This document shows positions 32,728 to 41,834 of a stretch of 64,000 nt of DNA, piece after piece (position 1 is the stretch's first letter; the number at the start of each line of letters is the position of its first letter). The translations under genes were made by a program, and so were the position numbers. The notes under the pieces were generated by a model. That model was given only the letters and a program-made list of their open reading frames with translations, had not been told where the DNA came from and ran no database searches. The DNA lies in NCBI RefSeq assembly GCF_000379085.1, contig NZ_KB905378.1:1927699-1991698 (forward strand), given 5' to 3'. The stretch comes from Halomicrobium katesii DSM 19301. Its GTDB lineage: Archaea > Halobacteriota > Halobacteria > Halobacteriales > Haloarculaceae.

Positions 32728-33813
32728 ATGGCAACTCAGTCGGCGACCTGGGCCTACCGCGACGACCACGACGACTTCGCCCGCACTTACTTCAGGCGGT
32801 TCGGTGACTGTGTCGTCTCGAGCATCGGCGTCGGCACCTACCTGGGCGATCCGACCGACGAGCGAGACGAGCGCTACCGGGAAGCGATCGCCGATGCGCT
32901 CCGCTCCGGGATCAACGTCGTCGACACGGCGATCAACTACCGACACCAGCGCTCGGAGCGCGTCGTCGGCGACGTGGTCCGGACGGGGCCGGTCGACAGA
33001 GAGTCGGTCCTCGTGGCGACGAAAGGCGGATTCGTCCCCTTCGACGAGGACCGCCCGGCCGATCCCGGCGCGTACGTCGGGTCGGAGTATCTCGACACCG
33101 GCATCGTCGACAGCGACGACCTCGTCCGCGGGCACCACTGCATCGCACCGGCGTTCATCGAGGACCAGCTCGACCGCTCGCTGGACAACCTCGGTGTGGA
33201 CACGATCGACCTCTACTACGTCCACAACCCGGAGACACAGCTCGAAGCGAACTCGCGAGCGGCGGTGTACGACCAGCTCGAAGCGACCTTCGAGCGCCTG
33301 GAACGACGCCGCGCGGCGGGAGACATCAGACACTACGGCGTGGCGACGTGGGACGCGTTCCGGGTGCCCGCGGACCACGACAGCTACCTCTCGCTGCCCG
33401 AGATCGTGCGTCGTGCGCAGTCGGCGGCCGCCACGGCCGAAAACGAGACGACCGGCTTTCGCGGGGTCCAGCTCCCGTTCAACGTTCAGATGGCCGACGC
33501 CTTCACCGTCGAGGCCCACGAGGGGGCGGAGGGCACCCAGTCCGCGCTGTGGTTCGCCCACGAGGCCGAGCTGTCGGTGTTTGCCAGCGCGTCGATCATG
33601 CAAGGGGAGCTGTCGACGGGGCTGCCCGACGATATCGCGGCCAGACTCGACGGCGACACCAGCGTCCAGCGGTCGATCAACTTCGCCCGGTCTCCGCCGG
33701 GCGTCACGTCCGCACTGGTGGGGATGGGATCGCCCGAACACGTCGTCGAGAACGTCGCGGCCGGTCGGTACGAGCCACTCGGTGCGAGCGCGTTCGACGC
33801 CGTCTTCGAGTAG
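32728..33813 (+). CDS. Aldo/keto reductase, 361 aa
   Basis: Family motifs are visible: SIGVGTYLGD near the N-terminus, NVVDTAINYRHQRSERVVG (catalytic Asp and Tyr), VATKGGFVPF (Lys), LDRSLDNLGVDTIDLYYVHNPE and a C-terminal TSALVGMGSPEHVVENV cofactor region. It reduces an aldehyde or ketone with NADPH; the substrate is unknown. It is convergent with the small zinc-finger gene, directly abutting it. Confidence 0.87.
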   Translation: MATQSATWAYRDDHDDFARTYFRRFGDCVVSSIGVGTYLGDPTDERDERYREAIADALRSGINVVDTAINYRHQRSERVVGDVVRTGPVDRESVLVATKGGFVPFDEDRPADPGAYVGSEYLDTGIVDSDDLVRGHHCIAPAFIEDQLDRSLDNLGVDTIDLYYVHNPETQLEANSRAAVYDQLEATFERLERRRAAGDIRHYGVATWDAFRVPADHDSYLSLPEIVRRAQSAAATAENETTGFRGVQLPFNVQMADAFTVEAHEGAEGTQSALWFAHEAELSVFASASIMQGELSTGLPDDIAARLDGDTSVQRSINFARSPPGVTSALVGMGSPEHVVENVAAGRYEPLGASAFDAVFE

Positions 33814-33981
33814 CTACATCTCCTGCCACTTGCTCTCACAGCCGGGACAGACGCGGATCTTTCCGATCTCGTCGGGGTCGTTCTCCGTTCCCAGCTCCTT
33901 GTCACAGCTGGTACAGGAGAGCCGCCCGTAGTTGTCCTTCTCCAGATCCCCCGCCCGAAGTCCGGACCGTACTGAGTCCAT
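33814..33981 (-). CDS. HVO_0758-family zinc-finger protein, 55 aa
   Basis: The protein has two CxxC pairs (CTSC and CPGC) separated by about 20 residues, with the typical start MDSVRSGLRAGDLEKDNYGRL and end ESKWQEM. It closely resembles the small zinc-finger protein known as HVO_0758 from Haloferax, as I recall it. One zinc ion would be bound; a nucleic-acid or protein partner is presumed. It is too short for many gene callers, but the conserved pattern makes it convincing. Confidence 0.85.
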   Translation of the reverse strand: MDSVRSGLRAGDLEKDNYGRLSCTSCDKELGTENDPDEIGKIRVCPGCESKWQEM

Positions 33982-34062
33982 AGCTGGTGGTGGAACGGCC
34001 GAGCGTAAAAAGGCTCGCGACGGACCGGAAGGTTTGTGCCGTTGACTGACTGCCCAGTTAGC

Positions 34063-35235
34063 GTGTCTCGTCGAACGGTCTTCGGGTCGTTGCTGGGGCT
34101 CGTCTTCCTGGTCAACCTCGCACGGGTCGTGTTCGCGCCCCTGCTGGAGCCACTCGGTACCGCGCTCGACGCCAACGACGCCGCGCTGGGGACCATCGCG
34201 ACGCTCGCGTGGCTCGGGAGCGCACTGCCCCGCATCCCGACCGGCTACCTCCTGACGCGAATCTCTCGCAGCGCCGTCATCCTGGCGTCCTCGGGAATCC
34301 TGGCGGTCGCGGCCGTCGCCACGTCGCTCGCCAACAGCGTCCCGGCCGTGATGATCGGGGCCTTCCTGATGGGACTGGCCAGCGGCTCGTACTTCATCGC
34401 GGGCAATCCCCTGGCGAGCGAACTGTTCCCCGACCGGGTCGGGTCGACCCTGGGTATCCACGGCACCGCCAGCCAGCTCGCTGCGGTCAGCGCGCCGGCG
34501 ATCGTCGTTGCCGCTCTGGGCGTCGGCGACTGGCGGACCGTGTTCCGAGCGATGGCCGTCGCCGCCGTCGTCTCCGGGATCGCCTTCGCCCTCACCGCTC
34601 GTCGGACGGAGATGCCCGACGCCGGTGCGGAAGACACCGCCTTCCTGGCGGCCGCGCGCCACCAGTGGCGGATCGTGCTCGCGGGCGTGGCCGTCATCGG
34701 CGTCACGGGGCTGGTCTGGAACGGCCTGTTCAACTTCTACGTGAAGTACTTCCTCGCGAAGGGGCTGACCGGTGCCCAGGCGAACCAGTTGCTGACGATC
34801 GCGTTCGGCGCTGGCGTGCCGGCTTTCTTCGTCTCCGGGCGGCTGGCAGACCGACTGCCCGTGTTACCCTACATCCTCTCGATCATCGGCGGATTCTTGC
34901 TCTCGGTCTACGCGACGACGCTACTGTCCAGCTACCTCGGGCTGGCGGTCCTCAGCGCCGTTCTCGGCTACGTGATCCACAGCCTCTTTCCGGCGGTCGA
35001 CACGTACCTGCTGGGCTCGCTCCCGGACCACCACCGCGGGAGCGCCTACGCCGTCTACAGCGGGACGATGATGATCATCCAGGCCTCGGGCAGTACGATC
35101 GTCGGCAGCCTCTCGTCGGCCGGCTACTCCTTCGAGGCGATCTTCACCGGGCTGGTGGCGGTGCTCGCGGCGGTGTTGCTCGGGCTCACGGGACTGTACG
35201 TCGACGGCCAGCTTCCGACCGGTGCACGGGCGTAG
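34063..35235 (+). CDS. Major facilitator superfamily transporter, 390 aa
   Basis: About twelve hydrophobic segments are present, with MFS-like loops (PRIPTGYLLTRISRS between helices 2 and 3, and SGRLADRL in the second half). GTG at 34063 is preferred because SRRTVFGSLLGLVFLVN follows as helix 1; a GTG at 34036 would add nine residues. The substrate is unknown. It is followed 38 bases later by a glycosyltransferase-like gene. Confidence 0.83.
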   Translation: MSRRTVFGSLLGLVFLVNLARVVFAPLLEPLGTALDANDAALGTIATLAWLGSALPRIPTGYLLTRISRSAVILASSGILAVAAVATSLANSVPAVMIGAFLMGLASGSYFIAGNPLASELFPDRVGSTLGIHGTASQLAAVSAPAIVVAALGVGDWRTVFRAMAVAAVVSGIAFALTARRTEMPDAGAEDTAFLAAARHQWRIVLAGVAVIGVTGLVWNGLFNFYVKYFLAKGLTGAQANQLLTIAFGAGVPAFFVSGRLADRLPVLPYILSIIGGFLLSVYATTLLSSYLGLAVLSAVLGYVIHSLFPAVDTYLLGSLPDHHRGSAYAVYSGTMMIIQASGSTIVGSLSSAGYSFEAIFTGLVAVLAAVLLGLTGLYVDGQLPTGARA

Positions 35236-35273
35236 GCACGCTGTTTTTGAGGCCGGAACCGAAGTGGAGAGTG

Positions 35274-36365
35274 ATGGAGTACGTCCAGGAACGGATCGCT
35301 ACGCTACACGATTACGACGGCACGAACCCCGCCGCCCCGACCGATCGGGCCGCGGTCGTCGTCCCCATGACCGAGCGCGAGCACGCCAGCCTCGCCGCCG
35401 AGCACGTCTTCTCGACCCTGGCGTCGGTCGACCCCGAGCGGGTGTACGTCCCGTTGCGGGCCAGCCCGGGCGAGGTGGCCGCGGTGACCGAGTGGATCGA
35501 CGGCTTCGACTTCGACGCCGAGGTGCTGTGGTGCAACGCGCCCCGCGTCGAGGAGCACCTGCGCGAGCGTGACCTCGTCGCCGAGGCCGGCAAGGGCCGA
35601 GACGTGTGGCTCGCGCTGGGCGTGGCCGCGCGCCACGACTACGTGGCGGTACACGACGCCGACGCCACGAGCTACGGGGCCGAGCAGGTCCCGAAACTGC
35701 TCGCACCCCTGGCCGGCGACCACAGCTTCGCCAAGGGCTACTACGCCCGCGTCGAGGACGGACGCCTCTACGGACGGCTGTTTCGCCTGTTCGTCCGCCC
35801 GCTCTTGCGCGCCCTCGACGAGACGGTCGATCATCCGGTGATCGACTACCTCCTGTCGTTTCGCTACGCGCTGGCCGGCGAGTTCGCCGCGACGAGCGCG
35901 GTCGCCAGATCGCTCCGCGCCCAGCCCGGCTGGGGGCTGGAGATCGGCACGCTCGGAGACGCCTACGACGCGGCGGGCTTCGCCGGCAGCGCACAGGTCG
36001 ACCTGGGGACCCACGAGCACGACCACCGCTCGGTCGGCGGCCCGTCGGGACTGGGCGATATGTGCGAGGCGGTCGGTGGCGCGCTCTTCCAGGTGCTCGA
36101 CGACCAGGGCGTCGCCGTCGAGTACGACCGCCTCCGGGACGCGTACACGACCGCTGCCGACGCGCTCGTCGACCAGTACGCCGCCGACGCGCGGTTCAAC
36201 GGGCTAACCTACGACGCCGCCAGCGAACGCGAGCAGGTCCGAGAGTACGTCCGTGGGGTGGCCGACCCCGGCGAGGACCGCCGACTGCCGGCCTGGGATC
36301 GCTGTGAACTGGCACCCGAGACGATCCGGACGCTGTCACGGGACGCCATCGACGAGAGAGAATAA
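35274..36365 (+). CDS. GT2/GT81-like glycosyltransferase (glucosyl-3-phosphoglycerate-synthase-like), 363 aa
   Basis: The fold is suggested by AAVVVPMTEREH near residue 30, a KGRDVWLALGVAARHDYVAVHDADATSY segment (DxD sugar-nucleotide and metal site) and the later GWGLEIGTLGDAYD and DLGTHEHDHR motifs. These match enzymes that make glucosyl- or mannosyl-3-phosphoglycerate, precursors of compatible solutes; the sugar and acceptor here are inferred. No membrane segments. Confidence 0.7.
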   Translation: MEYVQERIATLHDYDGTNPAAPTDRAAVVVPMTEREHASLAAEHVFSTLASVDPERVYVPLRASPGEVAAVTEWIDGFDFDAEVLWCNAPRVEEHLRERDLVAEAGKGRDVWLALGVAARHDYVAVHDADATSYGAEQVPKLLAPLAGDHSFAKGYYARVEDGRLYGRLFRLFVRPLLRALDETVDHPVIDYLLSFRYALAGEFAATSAVARSLRAQPGWGLEIGTLGDAYDAAGFAGSAQVDLGTHEHDHRSVGGPSGLGDMCEAVGGALFQVLDDQGVAVEYDRLRDAYTTAADALVDQYAADARFNGLTYDAASEREQVREYVRGVADPGEDRRLPAWDRCELAPETIRTLSRDAIDERE

Positions 36366-36370
36366 ACGGA

Positions 36371-36380
36371 GTTTAAGTCC
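36371..36380 (+). promoter_or_regulatory. TATA-like box of aspS
   Basis: GTTTAAGTCC lies about 25 bases before the aspS ATG at 36401, predicting a leaderless transcript. Confidence 0.6.
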
Positions 36381-36400
36381 CGCCCGTCAAACGGACGCCT

Positions 36401-37699
36401 ATGGACGAGCGAACGTACACGGCAGACGCCGAGCCCGGCGACACGGTCACCGTCGCCGGCTGGGTCCACGAGGTGCGCGACCTCGGTGGTATCGCCTTCC
36501 TCATCCTCCGAGACACGGAAGGGAAGATTCAGGTCAAGTTCGAGGTCGAGGAGATGGACGACGAACTCGTGGAGACGGGTCTGAACGTCCACCGCGAGTC
36601 GGTCATCTCCGTCACGGGCGACGTCGAAGAGGAACCGCGCGCGCCGACCGGCGTCGAGATCACGCCCGAATCGGTCGACGTGATCAGCGAGGCCGACCCC
36701 GAACTGCCACTCGACCCCTCCGGCAAGGTCGACGCCGAGCTGTCGACCCGACTGGACAACCGCACGCTGGACCTCCGCAAGGACGAGGTCAAGGCGATCT
36801 TCGAGATCCGCGCGGAAGTGCTGCGCGCGGTGCGCGAACAGTTCCGCGACCTCGGCTGCACGGAGATCAACACGCCCAAGATCGTCGCCACCGGCACCGA
36901 GGGCGGCACCGAGCTGTTCCCGATCACCTACTTCGGCCAGGAAGCGTTCATGAACCAGAGCCCCCAGCTGTTCAAGCAGCTGATGGTCGGCTCCGGGCTG
37001 GAGCGGGTCTTCGAGATCGGGCCGATCTTCCGCGCCGAGGAACACAACACGCCGCGCCACCTCAACGAGGCGACCTCGATCGACTTCGAGTCGGCGTTCG
37101 CCGATCACACCGAAGCGATGGACGCCTGCGAGGCCGTCGTCAAAGCCGCCTACGAGGCCGTCGAGTCGAACTGTCAGGACGAGCTCGTTGCGCTGGACCT
37201 GGCCGACGAGTTCGAGGCCCCCGAGGGCGAGTTCCCGCGCCTGACCTACGAGGAGGCCATCGAGCGCATCAACGCCACGGGCGAGCTCGACGAGCCGCTC
37301 GTCTGGGGCGACGACCTGCCGACCGAGGGCGAACACGCGCTCGGCCAGGACGTGGGCGAGCACTACTTCATCACCGACTGGCCCAGCGAGATCAAGCCGT
37401 TCTACATCATGGACAAAGACGACGAGGTCTCGACCGGCTTCGACATGATGCACCCCGAGATGGAACTGGTCTCGGGCGGTGCCCGCGAACACCGCTACGA
37501 CCACCTCGTCGACGGGTTCGAACAGCAGGGCCTCGATCCCGAAGCCTTCGACTACTACACGAAGATGTTCAAGTACGGTATGCCACCCCACGCCGGCTGG
37601 GGTCTCGGCGGCGAGCGCCTCATCATGACGATGCTCGGCCTCGGGAACATTCGAGAAGCCGTTCTCTTCCCGCGAGATCGCCAGAGATTGAGTCCGTAG
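36401..37699 (+). CDS. aspS: Aspartyl-tRNA synthetase (archaeal type), 432 aa
   Basis: An N-terminal OB-fold anticodon-binding domain ([23 protein letters not shown]) precedes a class II catalytic domain. Motif 2 is [14 protein letters not shown] and motif 3 is [14 protein letters not shown]. The substrate loop [17 protein letters not shown] and [10 protein letters not shown] are also present. Archaeal enzymes of this type may be discriminating or not for tRNA-Asp versus tRNA-Asn; I did not resolve this. Its last 36 bases, including the stop, are part of an 81-bp sequence repeated 161 bp downstream. Confidence 0.95.
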   Translation: MDERTYTADAEPGDTVTVAGWVHEVRDLGGIAFLILRDTEGKIQVKFEVEEMDDELVETGLNVHRESVISVTGDVEEEPRAPTGVEITPESVDVISEADPELPLDPSGKVDAELSTRLDNRTLDLRKDEVKAIFEIRAEVLRAVREQFRDLGCTEINTPKIVATGTEGGTELFPITYFGQEAFMNQSPQLFKQLMVGSGLERVFEIGPIFRAEEHNTPRHLNEATSIDFESAFADHTEAMDACEAVVKAAYEAVESNCQDELVALDLADEFEAPEGEFPRLTYEEAIERINATGELDEPLVWGDDLPTEGEHALGQDVGEHYFITDWPSEIKPFYIMDKDDEVSTGFDMMHPEMELVSGGAREHRYDHLVDGFEQQGLDPEAFDYYTKMFKYGMPPHAGWGLGGERLIMTMLGLGNIREAVLFPRDRQRLSP

Positions 37700-37905
37700 G
37701 GGGCGAGGGGCGCGAACGAAGTGAGCGGTCCTCGAAAGCGAGCGGGAGCGAAGCGACACGCGAGCAGCGACAAACCTGAGAGCCAGCGGGACGAACAGAG
37801 TGAGTCTCGCAGGACCGTCTTCCTCTCTTCCCGCGAGATCGGCAGAGATTGAGTTCGTAGGGGGCGAGGGGCGCGAACGAAGTGAGCGGTCCTCGAAAGC
37901 GAGCG
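37664..37905 (+). repeat. Duplicated 3' end of aspS (81 bp repeated with a 161-bp period)
   Basis: Positions 37664-37744 and 37825-37905 match with about two differences. Each copy starts with CTCTTCCCGCGAGATCG and runs through the aspS stop codon into a GC-rich, purine-biased tail. Between them lies a spacer of similar composition. Apart from the repeat, 37700-37978 holds no gene; a TATA-like TTTTATCGG (about 37942-37950) precedes the next one. Confidence 0.75.
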
Positions 37906-37978
37906 GCCCTCGCCGACGCTCTCGACGGCTACCACACGATTTTTATCGGAGCCACGACACCAGCCACGCGTGTTCCAA

Positions 37979-38206
37979 ATGGTCCCTCTCCAGGCTGGAT
38001 TCGTACTGGTGTTCCTCCTGTTCGGGCTCGCAATTACCGCGCTGTGGGTGTGGGTGTCGTACTGGGTGTACAACGACGCGACCGACCGCGGCATGGACAG
38101 CGCGACGCTGTGGGCCGTCGTCACGTTCGTCGGCGGCGTCATCGGACTCCTGATCTACATCCTCGTCCGCGAGGACCCGTCGCCGTCCCGGGCGGTACAA
38201 CCCTAG
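37979..38206 (+). CDS. Small membrane protein (PLDc_N-like), 75 aa
   Basis: Two hydrophobic segments (FVLVFLLFGLAITALWVWVS and LWAVVTFVGGVIGLLIYILV) flank a WVYNDATDRGMDSA loop, the pattern of small two-helix haloarchaeal membrane proteins related to the N-terminal domain of phospholipase D/cardiolipin synthases. Its stop codon overlaps by 4 bases the stop of the convergent toxin gene. Confidence 0.7.
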   Translation: MVPLQAGFVLVFLLFGLAITALWVWVSYWVYNDATDRGMDSATLWAVVTFVGGVIGLLIYILVREDPSPSRAVQP

Positions 38207-38721
38207 TCGCCGATCTCGCCGACGGCGCGCTCGCGGAGTTCGCCGGTCAGGTGCATCCCGTGCTGGTCGATCCGGCGGACGATCCGCTTTGCCTGTCGCG
38301 GGCTCAGGTACTTGTCTTCCAGCGTCGCCCGGACGACGACGCCGAAACTGCTGGTGACCTGGGCACCGAGTCCGCGACACATCTGGCGGACGGTCCGATC
38401 CTCCGAGACGACCGCGACGGCCGATCGGTCGTCGGAGTCCCGACGCGCCAGGACGCCCGCGATCACCGACGCCGCCGTCCCCACGTCCTTCTCGCCGAGG
38501 AGTCGCTGTGCGCGCTCGATGTCGGCGTCGGCTTCGGTGACCGCTCGCACGTCGTCGCCGTCGAGCAACTCGTCGAGGTTCGTCGCCGTCGGCTCGACGG
38601 CCGAGGCCTCGCAGACGGGCTGGGGTACGACGACGTCACCGTCGAAAGAGGTCAGCAAAGAGAGTTCGCCGACCTGCCCGAGGCTGTACACCGCCGTCGG
38701 CCCGACGTAGATCCGACTCAT
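38203..38721 (-). CDS. PIN-domain-like toxin nuclease (DUF3368-like), 172 aa
   Basis: Features fit a PIN-like ribonuclease paired with UPF0175 antitoxins: an early SRIYVGPTAVYSLG segment, E/D residues in IERAQRLLGEKDVGTAASVIAGVLA, and AVAVVSEDRTVRQMCRGLGAQVTSSFGVV, the second acidic cluster. It would cleave RNA when free of antitoxin. It starts inside the antitoxin stop (ATGA overlap), the classic antitoxin-first arrangement. The N-terminal metal Asp of standard PIN domains is not obvious, so activity is uncertain. Confidence 0.65.
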   Translation of the reverse strand: MSRIYVGPTAVYSLGQVGELSLLTSFDGDVVVPQPVCEASAVEPTATNLDELLDGDDVRAVTEADADIERAQRLLGEKDVGTAASVIAGVLARRDSDDRSAVAVVSEDRTVRQMCRGLGAQVTSSFGVVVRATLEDKYLSPRQAKRIVRRIDQHGMHLTGELRERAVGEIGD

Positions 38722-39020
38722 AGCTCCGTCGCGGTGTCGGCGTCGAGCTCCAGATCCGACAGCGCGAGCTGTGTCGTGAGGTTGCGTTCCCGAGCCACGT
38801 CGAGCCACTCGGCGATCGAGAGATCGGCCAGCTGTGCGGCCTCGGCGGCCGACACGTCGCCGGACTGGTAGCGCTCGACCGCGACCCGGATCCGGAGGGT
38901 CTCCAGCCCCTCGTCGAGGGCCTTCCTGATCGTCGTCGAGCGGTCCTCTGCGAGCAGTTCTGCGACGGCGTCCAGCTCTGCCTGCTCCTCGTCGGAGAGG
39001 CGCGCACTGATCGTCGGCAT
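38718..39020 (-). CDS. UPF0175-family antitoxin, 100 aa
   Basis: An N-terminal ribbon-helix-helix-like part (MPTISARLSDEEQAELDAVAELLAEDRSTTIRKALDEGL) is followed by the UPF0175 core (VERYQSGDVSAAEAAQLADLSIAEWLDVARERN). It should bind and neutralise the PIN-like protein and repress the pair. TATA-like CTTATGTAATA on this strand (about 39041-39050) sits about 25 bases before the ATG, giving a leaderless transcript. Confidence 0.75.
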   Translation of the reverse strand: MPTISARLSDEEQAELDAVAELLAEDRSTTIRKALDEGLETLRIRVAVERYQSGDVSAAEAAQLADLSIAEWLDVARERNLTTQLALSDLELDADTATEL

Positions 39021-39105
39021 GTTTGCGCTCAACTACGCCGTATTACATAAGCGTGTGGCTCTCGGGTCGCGCCCGACCGGGGGCGATCGTCGCCCCGAAC
39101 GCGTC

Positions 39106-39570
39106 TCACAGCCCCTCGATGCTCCGGAGCTTCTGCTCGACTGCCGGCGGCGCGCCGCTGGGGCCGTCCCGGACGCGATGGTCGGGGATCACCAGCGGGA
39201 CCGGGTTGTCCGCGAGGGCCTCTCTGACGATCCGCGCGCTCTCGTCGTCGCTCGGGTCCAGCACCGGAGCCATCCGCACGAGCTGGTCGACGCCGGCCTC
39301 CTCGCCGTAGGGGATCTCCCGGACCGCTTCGAGCACGCTCCGGCGCTCGGTCGAGACGGTCAGGCCGACATCGACGTCACGGAAATCGTCCGTCTCGTTG
39401 CTCAGATACCCCTCGATCCGGTCGAGGAGGTCGTGGTCGGTTCGACTCTCCGCTGCCGGCCGCTCGGGGAACGACAGCTGGATGATCTTCTCGCCCGCCG
39501 CCCCGAACTGGACGTACCGGTCGAGAAACTCGAACTCGCGCGCGTAGATTCCCGCCTCTGGGCTGGCCAT
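39106..39570 (-). CDS. MGMT-family alkyltransferase-like protein without the active cysteine, 154 aa
   Basis: The C-terminal half matches the DNA-binding domain of O6-alkylguanine-DNA alkyltransferases: EAVREIPYGE, then LADNPVPLVIPDHRVRDG. In active enzymes this last motif is PCHR; here it is PDHR (Asp at residue 130). So it cannot transfer alkyl groups by the usual route and resembles alkyltransferase-like (ATL) proteins, which bind damaged bases and flag them for nucleotide excision repair. An N-terminal half of about 75 residues is retained. Single-gene unit between the toxin-antitoxin pair and trpC. Confidence 0.75.
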   Translation of the reverse strand: MASPEAGIYAREFEFLDRYVQFGAAGEKIIQLSFPERPAAESRTDHDLLDRIEGYLSNETDDFRDVDVGLTVSTERRSVLEAVREIPYGEEAGVDQLVRMAPVLDPSDDESARIVREALADNPVPLVIPDHRVRDGPSGAPPAVEQKLRSIEGL

Positions 39571-39733
39571 GTCCGATCACTCGCCCGGTCGCGTCTTGAA
39601 GATTCGGCTCCCGACCGACGACCGGACGCCGACGGGTCTCCGCCGACAAAGCCGCTCCGCCGAGGCCACCGAGCGAACCGGGCCGAGGCCGTCGTCGCCA
39701 AGGGCAAGTCTTATGTGCAACTCTGTCCGTTAG

Positions 39734-39739
39734 TGTACA
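39734..39739 (+). promoter_or_regulatory. TGTACA palindrome at the predicted trpC transcription start
   Basis: TGTACA lies 4 bases before the trpC ATG (39743) and about 26 bases after a TATA-like AGTCTTATGTG (39707-39717), so it would sit on the transcription start. TGTACA is the TRP-box core bound by the archaeal regulator TrpY in Methanothermobacter. A single 6-bp match is weak, but the position is what an operator would need. Confidence 0.4.
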
Positions 39740-39742
39740 GTA

Positions 39743-40546
39743 ATGGGCGATAGTGAGGAGATCGCACCGGCGGTCGAGTCGATCCTGGCGGCGGCCCGCG
39801 AGCGTGGCGGTGCCGACGGCCGCGTCGACGTCGAGCCCCGGTCGTTGACCGACGCGTTCGCGGACGCCGAAGCGGACGGTCGCGTCCCGGTGATCGCCGA
39901 GGTAAAGCCGACGAGTCCGACTGCGGCGGGCGAACGCACGGAGGATCCGGTCGCGCTGGCCGAGCAGATGGTCGAGGGTGGAGCGGCGGCCCTGTCCGTG
40001 CTGACCGAGCCCGAGCATTTCGGCGGGTCCGAAGCGACGCTGGCTCGGATCCGCGAGGCCGTCGACGTGCCGGTCCTGCGCAAGGATTTCGTCCTCCACG
40101 AGGACCAGCTCGACGTGGTCGAGGCGGACGTGATCCTGTTGATCGTGCGCTTTCTCGACGAGCCCGACACGGGCGATCTGGCGGACCTGCTCTCGGCCGC
40201 GCGCGAGCGGGGGTTCCAGGTCCTCGTCGAGACGCACACGGCCGACGAGCTCGCGCGAGCGGTCGAGGCCGGCGCGGAGATCGTCGGCGTCAACAACCGC
40301 GATCTGGCGAAACTGGCGGTGGATCTGGACACCTTCGAGCGGGTCGCACCGGACGCCCCCGAGGGTGTGACCCTCGTCGCCGAGAGCGGCATCCAGAGCC
40401 CGGCCGACGTGGCCCAGATGCGCCGGGCCGGGGCCGACGCCCTGCTCGTCGGCTCTGCGATCATGGACCACAGCGCACCGGCCGAGGAGACGGACGTGAC
40501 AGCGAACACGCGACGACTGACGACAGCGACGACAACACATGAGTAG
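39743..40546 (+). CDS. trpC: Indole-3-glycerol phosphate synthase, 267 aa
   Basis: TrpC signatures of the TIM barrel are present: [15 protein letters not shown]-like N-terminus with catalytic Lys, [44 protein letters not shown] and [10 protein letters not shown]. It closes the indole ring from carboxyphenylamino-deoxyribulose phosphate in tryptophan synthesis. The gene overlaps trpB by 8 bases; order trpC-trpB-trpA. Confidence 0.94.
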   Translation: MGDSEEIAPAVESILAAARERGGADGRVDVEPRSLTDAFADAEADGRVPVIAEVKPTSPTAAGERTEDPVALAEQMVEGGAAALSVLTEPEHFGGSEATLARIREAVDVPVLRKDFVLHEDQLDVVEADVILLIVRFLDEPDTGDLADLLSAARERGFQVLVETHTADELARAVEAGAEIVGVNNRDLAKLAVDLDTFERVAPDAPEGVTLVAESGIQSPADVAQMRRAGADALLVGSAIMDHSAPAEETDVTANTRRLTTATTTHE

Positions 40547-41834
40547 CGAATCCAAATTCGGCGACTACGGCGGACAGTTCGTACCCGAGGCGTTGATGCC
40601 GGCCATCGAGGAGCTGACCGACGCTTACGAGCGGTACGTGATCGACAACGAGGACGGCTTCATGGACGAGTTCCGTCGCCGGCTAGCGGAGTTCGGCGGC
40701 CGACCCCTGCCCCTACAGCGGGCCGACCAGCTCTCGGCGCGCTACGACACCGAAGTGTACCTCAAGCGAGAGGACCTGCTCCACGGCGGGGCTCACAAGC
40801 TCAACAACGCGCTCGGGCAGGTCCTCCTGGCGAAGTACATGGGCAAGGAGCGCATCATCGCGGAGACCGGCGCTGGCCAGCACGGCACGGCGACGGCGAT
40901 GGCCGCGGCCCACCTCGACATGCCCTGCGAGATCTACATGGGCGAGACCGACATCGCCCGCCAGCGGCCCAACGTCTTCCGGATGCGGATCAACGACGCC
41001 GAGGTGAATCCGGTGACGACCGGCCGCGGGACGCTCAAAGAGGCGATCAGCGAGACGATGCGAGACTGGGCGACCACCGTCGAGACGACCCACTACGTCA
41101 TCGGGTCGATCGTCGGCCCGGCTCCGTTCCCGGCGATGGTCCGGGACTTCCAGTCGGTCATCAGCGAGGAGGCCCGCGAGCAGATCGTCGAGAAGACCGG
41201 CGGCCTCCCGGACGCCGTGCTGGCGTGTGCGGGCGGCGGCTCGAACACGATGGGCGCGTTCCATCACTTCGTTCCGGACGACGACGTGGACCTCTACGCC
41301 GTCGAGGCCGGCGGCTCCTCGCTGTCGGTCGACGAGGAGGAAGGCGTCGCGCCCAACTCGGCGTCGCTGTCGACCGGCGACGAGGGGGTACTCCACGGGG
41401 CGCGCACGAAGCTCCTCCAGGACTCTGACGGCCAGATCATGGAGTCACACTCCGTCTCGGCGGGGCTCGACTACGCGGGCGTCGGTCCGGAACTGGCCCA
41501 CCTCGTCGACGAGGGGCGCGTGACGCCGGTCAACGTCGACGACGACACCGCACTCGAAGCGTTCCACCGGCTCTCGCAGGACGAGGGTATCATCCCGGCG
41601 CTGGAGACGGCCCACGCCTTCGGTTATCTAGAGCGCGTGGCGGGACCCGCCACGGACGATCGAGCGGCGGAGCCGCGAGATGAGCACCACGACGACCTCG
41701 GCGACACCGTGATCGTCAACGTCTCTGGCCGGGGGGACAAGGACCTCGAAACCGTCATCGAAGAGACCCAGAAGCGCGATCTGGACATCGCGCCGGACAT
41801 GTCGATCTTCAACGAGATCGGGGGCGGGATCTAG
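40539..41834 (+). CDS. trpB: Tryptophan synthase beta chain, 431 aa
   Basis: This is a full-length TrpB1-type chain: [16 protein letters not shown] at the start, [18 protein letters not shown] with the PLP-binding Lys, [16 protein letters not shown], the phosphate loop [15 protein letters not shown], and a C-terminal NVSGRGDKD. It condenses indole with serine in a complex with TrpA. A short acidic insertion (about residues 370-390) near the C-terminus is typical of halophiles. One base separates it from the trpA ATG. Confidence 0.95.
   Translation: MSSESKFGDYGGQFVPEALMPAIEELTDAYERYVIDNEDGFMDEFRRRLAEFGGRPLPLQRADQLSARYDTEVYLKREDLLHGGAHKLNNALGQVLLAKYMGKERIIAETGAGQHGTATAMAAAHLDMPCEIYMGETDIARQRPNVFRMRINDAEVNPVTTGRGTLKEAISETMRDWATTVETTHYVIGSIVGPAPFPAMVRDFQSVISEEAREQIVEKTGGLPDAVLACAGGGSNTMGAFHHFVPDDDVDLYAVEAGGSSLSVDEEEGVAPNSASLSTGDEGVLHGARTKLLQDSDGQIMESHSVSAGLDYAGVGPELAHLVDEGRVTPVNVDDDTALEAFHRLSQDEGIIPALETAHAFGYLERVAGPATDDRAAEPRDEHHDDLGDTVIVNVSGRGDKDLETVIEETQKRDLDIAPDMSIFNEIGGGI

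Noticed and set aside
36209-37759. A 516-codon open frame on the minus strand
   Set aside because: It is antisense to aspS; the Val/Leu/Glu/Asp-rich pattern is the usual mirror of an acidic haloarchaeal gene.
37700-37978. A possible small gene in the aspS-downstream repeats
   Set aside because: Frames across this segment are purine-biased and repetitive on both strands, with no start context or protein-like pattern.
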